In this document: positions 3,921 through 5,983 of the stretch, one piece after another
How positions within the stretch are numbered: the first letter of the stretch is position 1
Layout: every line of letters starts with the position of its first letter
Assembly (NCBI GenBank): GCA_900551305.1
Contig: URVK01000112.1
Location: 1 to 5,983, forward strand
DNA: 5,983 nt
DNA from: an uncultured Collinsella sp.
Lineage (GTDB): Bacteria; Actinomycetota; Coriobacteriia; Coriobacteriales; Coriobacteriaceae
Reading direction: 5' to 3'
Translations under genes and position numbers: made by a program
The notes under the pieces: generated by a model
The model's database searches: none
What the model saw: the letters and a program-made list of their open reading frames with translations, nothing else
Told to the model about the DNA's origin: nothing

Positions 3921-5983
3921 ATGGCATTGACCCCCAACGAGGCATATGCGGCCAAGCAGCCGTTTGTGGACAAGGAGACGCTCGAGCATATCGTCGAGCA
4001 GTTCCCCACGCCGTTTCATCTATATGACGAGGCGGGCATCCGCCGCAACATTCAAGAGGTGCGCGATGCCTTTGCATGGAACCCAGGCTTTAAGGAATAC
4101 TTTGCCGTCAAGGCAAATCCCAACCCGGCGCTCATCTCCATTCTCAACGAATACGGCTGCGGCTGCGATTGCTCGAGCTATACCGAGCTCATGATCGCCC
4201 GCTCGCTGGGCATCACGGGACACGACATCATGTTCTCGTCCAACGACACGCCGGCAGCGGACTTTGAGCTCGCCGACAAATTGGGCGCCATCGTCAACTT
4301 TGACGACATCAGCCACATCGAGTTCTTTGGGCGCGTCGCGGGCCCCATCCCCAAGACGGTCAGCTGCCGCTTTAATCCGGGCGGCCTGTTCCAGCTCTCC
4401 AACGGCATCATGGATAACCCCGGCGACTCCAAATACGGCATGACCACCGAGCAGCTCTTTGAGGCCTTCCACATGCTCAAGGCCAAGGGCGCCGAGAATT
4501 TTGGCATCCATGCCTTCCTTGCCAGCAACACCGTCACCAACGACTACTACCCCAAGCTCGCGCGCATCCTCTTTGAGCTTGCCGTGCGCCTGGAGCGTGA
4601 GACCGGCGCACACGTCGCCTTCATCAATCTGTCCGGCGGCGTCGGCATCCCCTATCTGCCCGAGCAGCAGGCCAACGACATTCACGCCATCGGCGAGGGG
4701 GTGCACGCGGCCTACGACGAAATCCTGGTTCCCGCCGGTATGGGCGATGTGGCCATCTGCACCGAGATGGGCCGCTTTATGATGGGGCCCTACGGCTGCC
4801 TGGTCACCAAGGCTATCCACGAGAAGCAGATCTACAAGGACTATATCGGCGTCGACGCAAGCGCCGTCGATCTGATCCGTCCTGCCATGTATGGCGCTTA
4901 CCACCACATTACGGTGATGGGCCAGCCGGGTGGCGACGACAAGACCACAGCGCCCGTCACGGACACCTACGACATCACGGGCAATCTGTGCGAGAACAAC
5001 GACAAGTTCGCCATCGATCGCGAGCTGCCGCATATCGACATGGGCGACCTGCTTGTGATCCACGATACCGGCGCGCATGGCTACTCCATGGGCTACAACT
5101 ACAACGGGCGGTTGCGCTCCGCCGAGGTCCTGCTGCGCCCCGATGGCGCGGCCGACCTCATCCGCCGCGCCGAGCGCCCGGGCGATTATTTTGCCACGCT
5201 CGACGTGTTGCCGAGCGGCCGAGAGCTGCTGGCCAAGTCGCGCGCCGAAAGTGCTCGTCGTCGTGCCCAAGACGAGCGCCTGGCCGTCGCCGCCCAATGG
5301 AACAAACGCATCCAGATCGCGGACGCGAAGGAGAAGAACATGGACATCCGCAATCTTGAGGGCTCAATCGTCGCCCTTGTTACGCCGTTTAAAAAGGACG
5401 GCAGTGTCGACTTTGACGCGCTCGAGCGCCTTATCGATTTCCACTTGCAAAATGGCACCGACGCCATCCTCACCCTGGGCACCACCGGCGAGAGCGCCAC
5501 GATGACCGATGACGAGGACAACTCCGTTGTCGCCGCAGTGGTCAAGCAAGTTGCAGGACGCGTCCCCGTCATCGCCGGCTCGGGCTCAAACTCCACGCAA
5601 ACCATGCTCACCAAGTCGCTCACCTACCAGGGCCTGGGCGCCGACGGCCTGCTGCTCATCACCCCCTACTACAACAAGTCCAATGAAGAGGGTATCTATC
5701 AGCACTTTAAGACCGTCGCCGATGCCGTGGACATCCCCTGCATCCTGTACAACATCCCCGGCCGTTGCGGCTGCGGCATCAGCGAGCGCAACGTAGAGCG
5801 CCTGGCCGCACATCCCAACATCATGGGTATTAAGGAAGCCTCGGGCAACGTCGCCTACGCGGCCAAGATCGCCCACCTGCTGTCCGACGACTTCCGCATG
5901 TACTCGGGCGAGGACGCCCTCACCGTGCCGCTCATGAGCCTGGGCGCTTCGGGCACCATCAGCGTGTGGGCCGACGTTCAGCC
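3921..5983 (+). CDS. lysA: LysA-DapA continuous reading frame: diaminopimelate decarboxylase fused to 4-hydroxy-tetrahydrodipicolinate synthase (3' end outside window)
   Basis: The frame starts at ATG 3921 (in-frame TAG at 3903-3905 upstream; weak GAGG at 10 nt) and stays open to the window end. Residues 1-427 are a fold-III PLP decarboxylase. YFAVKANPN has the PLP lysine Lys64, GIHAFLASN includes His197, GGVGI spans 239-243, EMGR 282-285, CENND 357-361, and a GDLL...YSMGYNYNGR...AEVLL block closes the domain. These fit diaminopimelate decarboxylase, which makes L-lysine from meso-diaminopimelate. EMGR replaces the usual EPGR and CENND the usual CESxD, marking a divergent LysA branch. Residues 428-473 are a charged Ala/Arg/Lys/Glu-rich linker, probably helical. 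From Met474 a normal DapA follows in the same frame. LysA ends near 5339 if a stop is missing only by sequence error. Identity of both domains is firm; whether the full fusion is the working product is not. Confidence 0.85.
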   Translation, partial: MALTPNEAYAAKQPFVDKETLEHIVEQFPTPFHLYDEAGIRRNIQEVRDAFAWNPGFKEYFAVKANPNPALISILNEYGCGCDCSSYTELMIARSLGITGHDIMFSSNDTPAADFELADKLGAIVNFDDISHIEFFGRVAGPIPKTVSCRFNPGGLFQLSNGIMDNPGDSKYGMTTEQLFEAFHMLKAKGAENFGIHAFLASNTVTNDYYPKLARILFELAVRLERETGAHVAFINLSGGVGIPYLPEQQANDIHAIGEGVHAAYDEILVPAGMGDVAICTEMGRFMMGPYGCLVTKAIHEKQIYKDYIGVDASAVDLIRPAMYGAYHHITVMGQPGGDDKTTAPVTDTYDITGNLCENNDKFAIDRELPHIDMGDLLVIHDTGAHGYSMGYNYNGRLRSAEVLLRPDGAADLIRRAERPGDYFATLDVLPSGRELLAKSRAESARRRAQDERLAVAAQWNKRIQIADAKEKNMDIRNLEGSIVALVTPFKKDGSVDFDALERLIDFHLQNGTDAILTLGTTGESATMTDDEDNSVVAAVVKQVAGRVPVIAGSGSNSTQTMLTKSLTYQGLGADGLLLITPYYNKSNEEGIYQHFKTVADAVDIPCILYNIPGRCGCGISERNVERLAAHPNIMGIKEASGNVAYAAKIAHLLSDDFRMYSGEDALTVPLMSLGASGTISVWADVQ
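5328..5333 (+). promoter_or_regulatory. Internal Shine-Dalgarno for dapA inside the lysA-dapA frame
   Basis: AAGGAG stands 6 nt before the ATG at 5340, the best ribosome-binding site on the plus strand next to that of the MFS gene, and far better than the one before lysA. It coincides exactly with two in-frame codons (AAG GAG) of the linker. It allows DapA to be started independently of LysA. Confidence 0.7.
5340..5983 (+). CDS. dapA: 4-hydroxy-tetrahydrodipicolinate synthase (DapA), in frame with lysA, 3' end outside window
   Basis: This is the DapA part of the continuous frame, listed apart because it has its own ATG and AAGGAG site and starts where stand-alone DapA proteins start. It condenses pyruvate with aspartate semialdehyde, the first committed step to diaminopimelate and lysine. 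214 of the usual 290-300 residues are in the window. The aldolase-type TIM barrel shows GTTGES (47-52, Thr48-Thr49), TPYYNKS with Tyr111, LYNIPGRCG with Tyr137 and Arg142, and GIKEASGN with the Schiff-base Lys165. All match the E. coli catalytic residues (Thr44, Tyr107, Tyr133, Arg138, Lys161) at a constant offset of four. Of the E. coli lysine-inhibition residues, Ser48, Ala49, Asn80 and Tyr106 are kept, but His53, His56 and Glu84 are Asp57, Asp60 and Thr88. Weak or absent feedback inhibition is therefore likely. Confidence 0.93.
   Translation, partial: MDIRNLEGSIVALVTPFKKDGSVDFDALERLIDFHLQNGTDAILTLGTTGESATMTDDEDNSVVAAVVKQVAGRVPVIAGSGSNSTQTMLTKSLTYQGLGADGLLLITPYYNKSNEEGIYQHFKTVADAVDIPCILYNIPGRCGCGISERNVERLAAHPNIMGIKEASGNVAYAAKIAHLLSDDFRMYSGEDALTVPLMSLGASGTISVWADVQ

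Noticed and set aside
3691..4027. Small plus-strand frames over the riboswitch (3691-3930 and 3737-4027)
   Set aside because: They overlap the aptamer and the lysA start in other frames, have no SD at their starts and encode Arg/Gly/Cys-rich sequence that follows from the RNA structure.
4020..5297. Long minus-strand open frame of 425 codons opposite lysA
   Set aside because: It lies antisense to a LysA frame with clear catalytic motifs. Its product is a low-complexity Val/Gly/Asp/His/Ala mix without family character, as expected from the complement of GC-biased codons.
1..5983. CRISPR arrays, insertion sequences, tRNA or rRNA genes, phage genes
   Set aside because: No regular repeats with spacers, no transposase or integrase motifs, no terminal inverted repeats and no tRNA-like clover-leaf were seen on either strand.

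Overview
The window is high-GC bacterial chromosome with strongly GC-biased third codon positions, Shine-Dalgarno led genes and a diaminopimelate/lysine pathway under a lysine riboswitch. This fits a Gram-positive actinobacterium, and a gut Coriobacteriia such as Collinsella is my best guess. That placement is inference from style and gene content, not a database match.

Layout. (1) Bases 1-1940, plus strand: the C-terminal part of an M20-family peptidase that begins outside the window, a terminator-like hairpin, then a complete MFS transporter of the sugar/SLC45-like type, closed by a strong intrinsic terminator at 1965-2003. (2) Bases 2028-3541, minus strand: a complete M20 amidohydrolase (395 aa) followed, with near-overlapping stop and start, by a small three-segment membrane protein. 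A good sigma70-like promoter (3636-3664) and an AT-rich palindrome/direct-repeat cluster (3573-3598) precede this pair. (3) Bases about 3691-3920, plus strand: a lysine (L-box) riboswitch and its expression platform. (4) Bases 3921-5983, plus strand: diaminopimelate decarboxylase (LysA) and 4-hydroxy-tetrahydrodipicolinate synthase (DapA), which run off the end of the window.

The most striking point is in region 4. LysA and DapA lie in one uninterrupted reading frame: I read every codon from 3921 to 5981 and found no stop. A 46-residue charged, probably helical linker joins the two enzyme domains. At the junction, a strong Shine-Dalgarno sequence (AAGGAG) sits 6 nt before an ATG that is exactly where a stand-alone DapA would begin. 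The locus may therefore make a LysA-DapA fusion, a free DapA, or both, and it joins the first committed and the last step of lysine synthesis.

How the parts work together: lysine senses its own level through the riboswitch in front of lysA-dapA. The visible DapA residues suggest that the E. coli-type lysine feedback site is partly lost, so control may sit mainly at the RNA level. The divergent M20 amidohydrolase shares the 379-bp intergenic region with the lysine genes. It could be a general N-acyl-amino-acid or peptide amidohydrolase, or conceivably an N-acetyl-diaminopimelate deacetylase; the sequence alone does not decide. No mobile elements, CRISPR arrays, tRNAs or rRNAs were seen.
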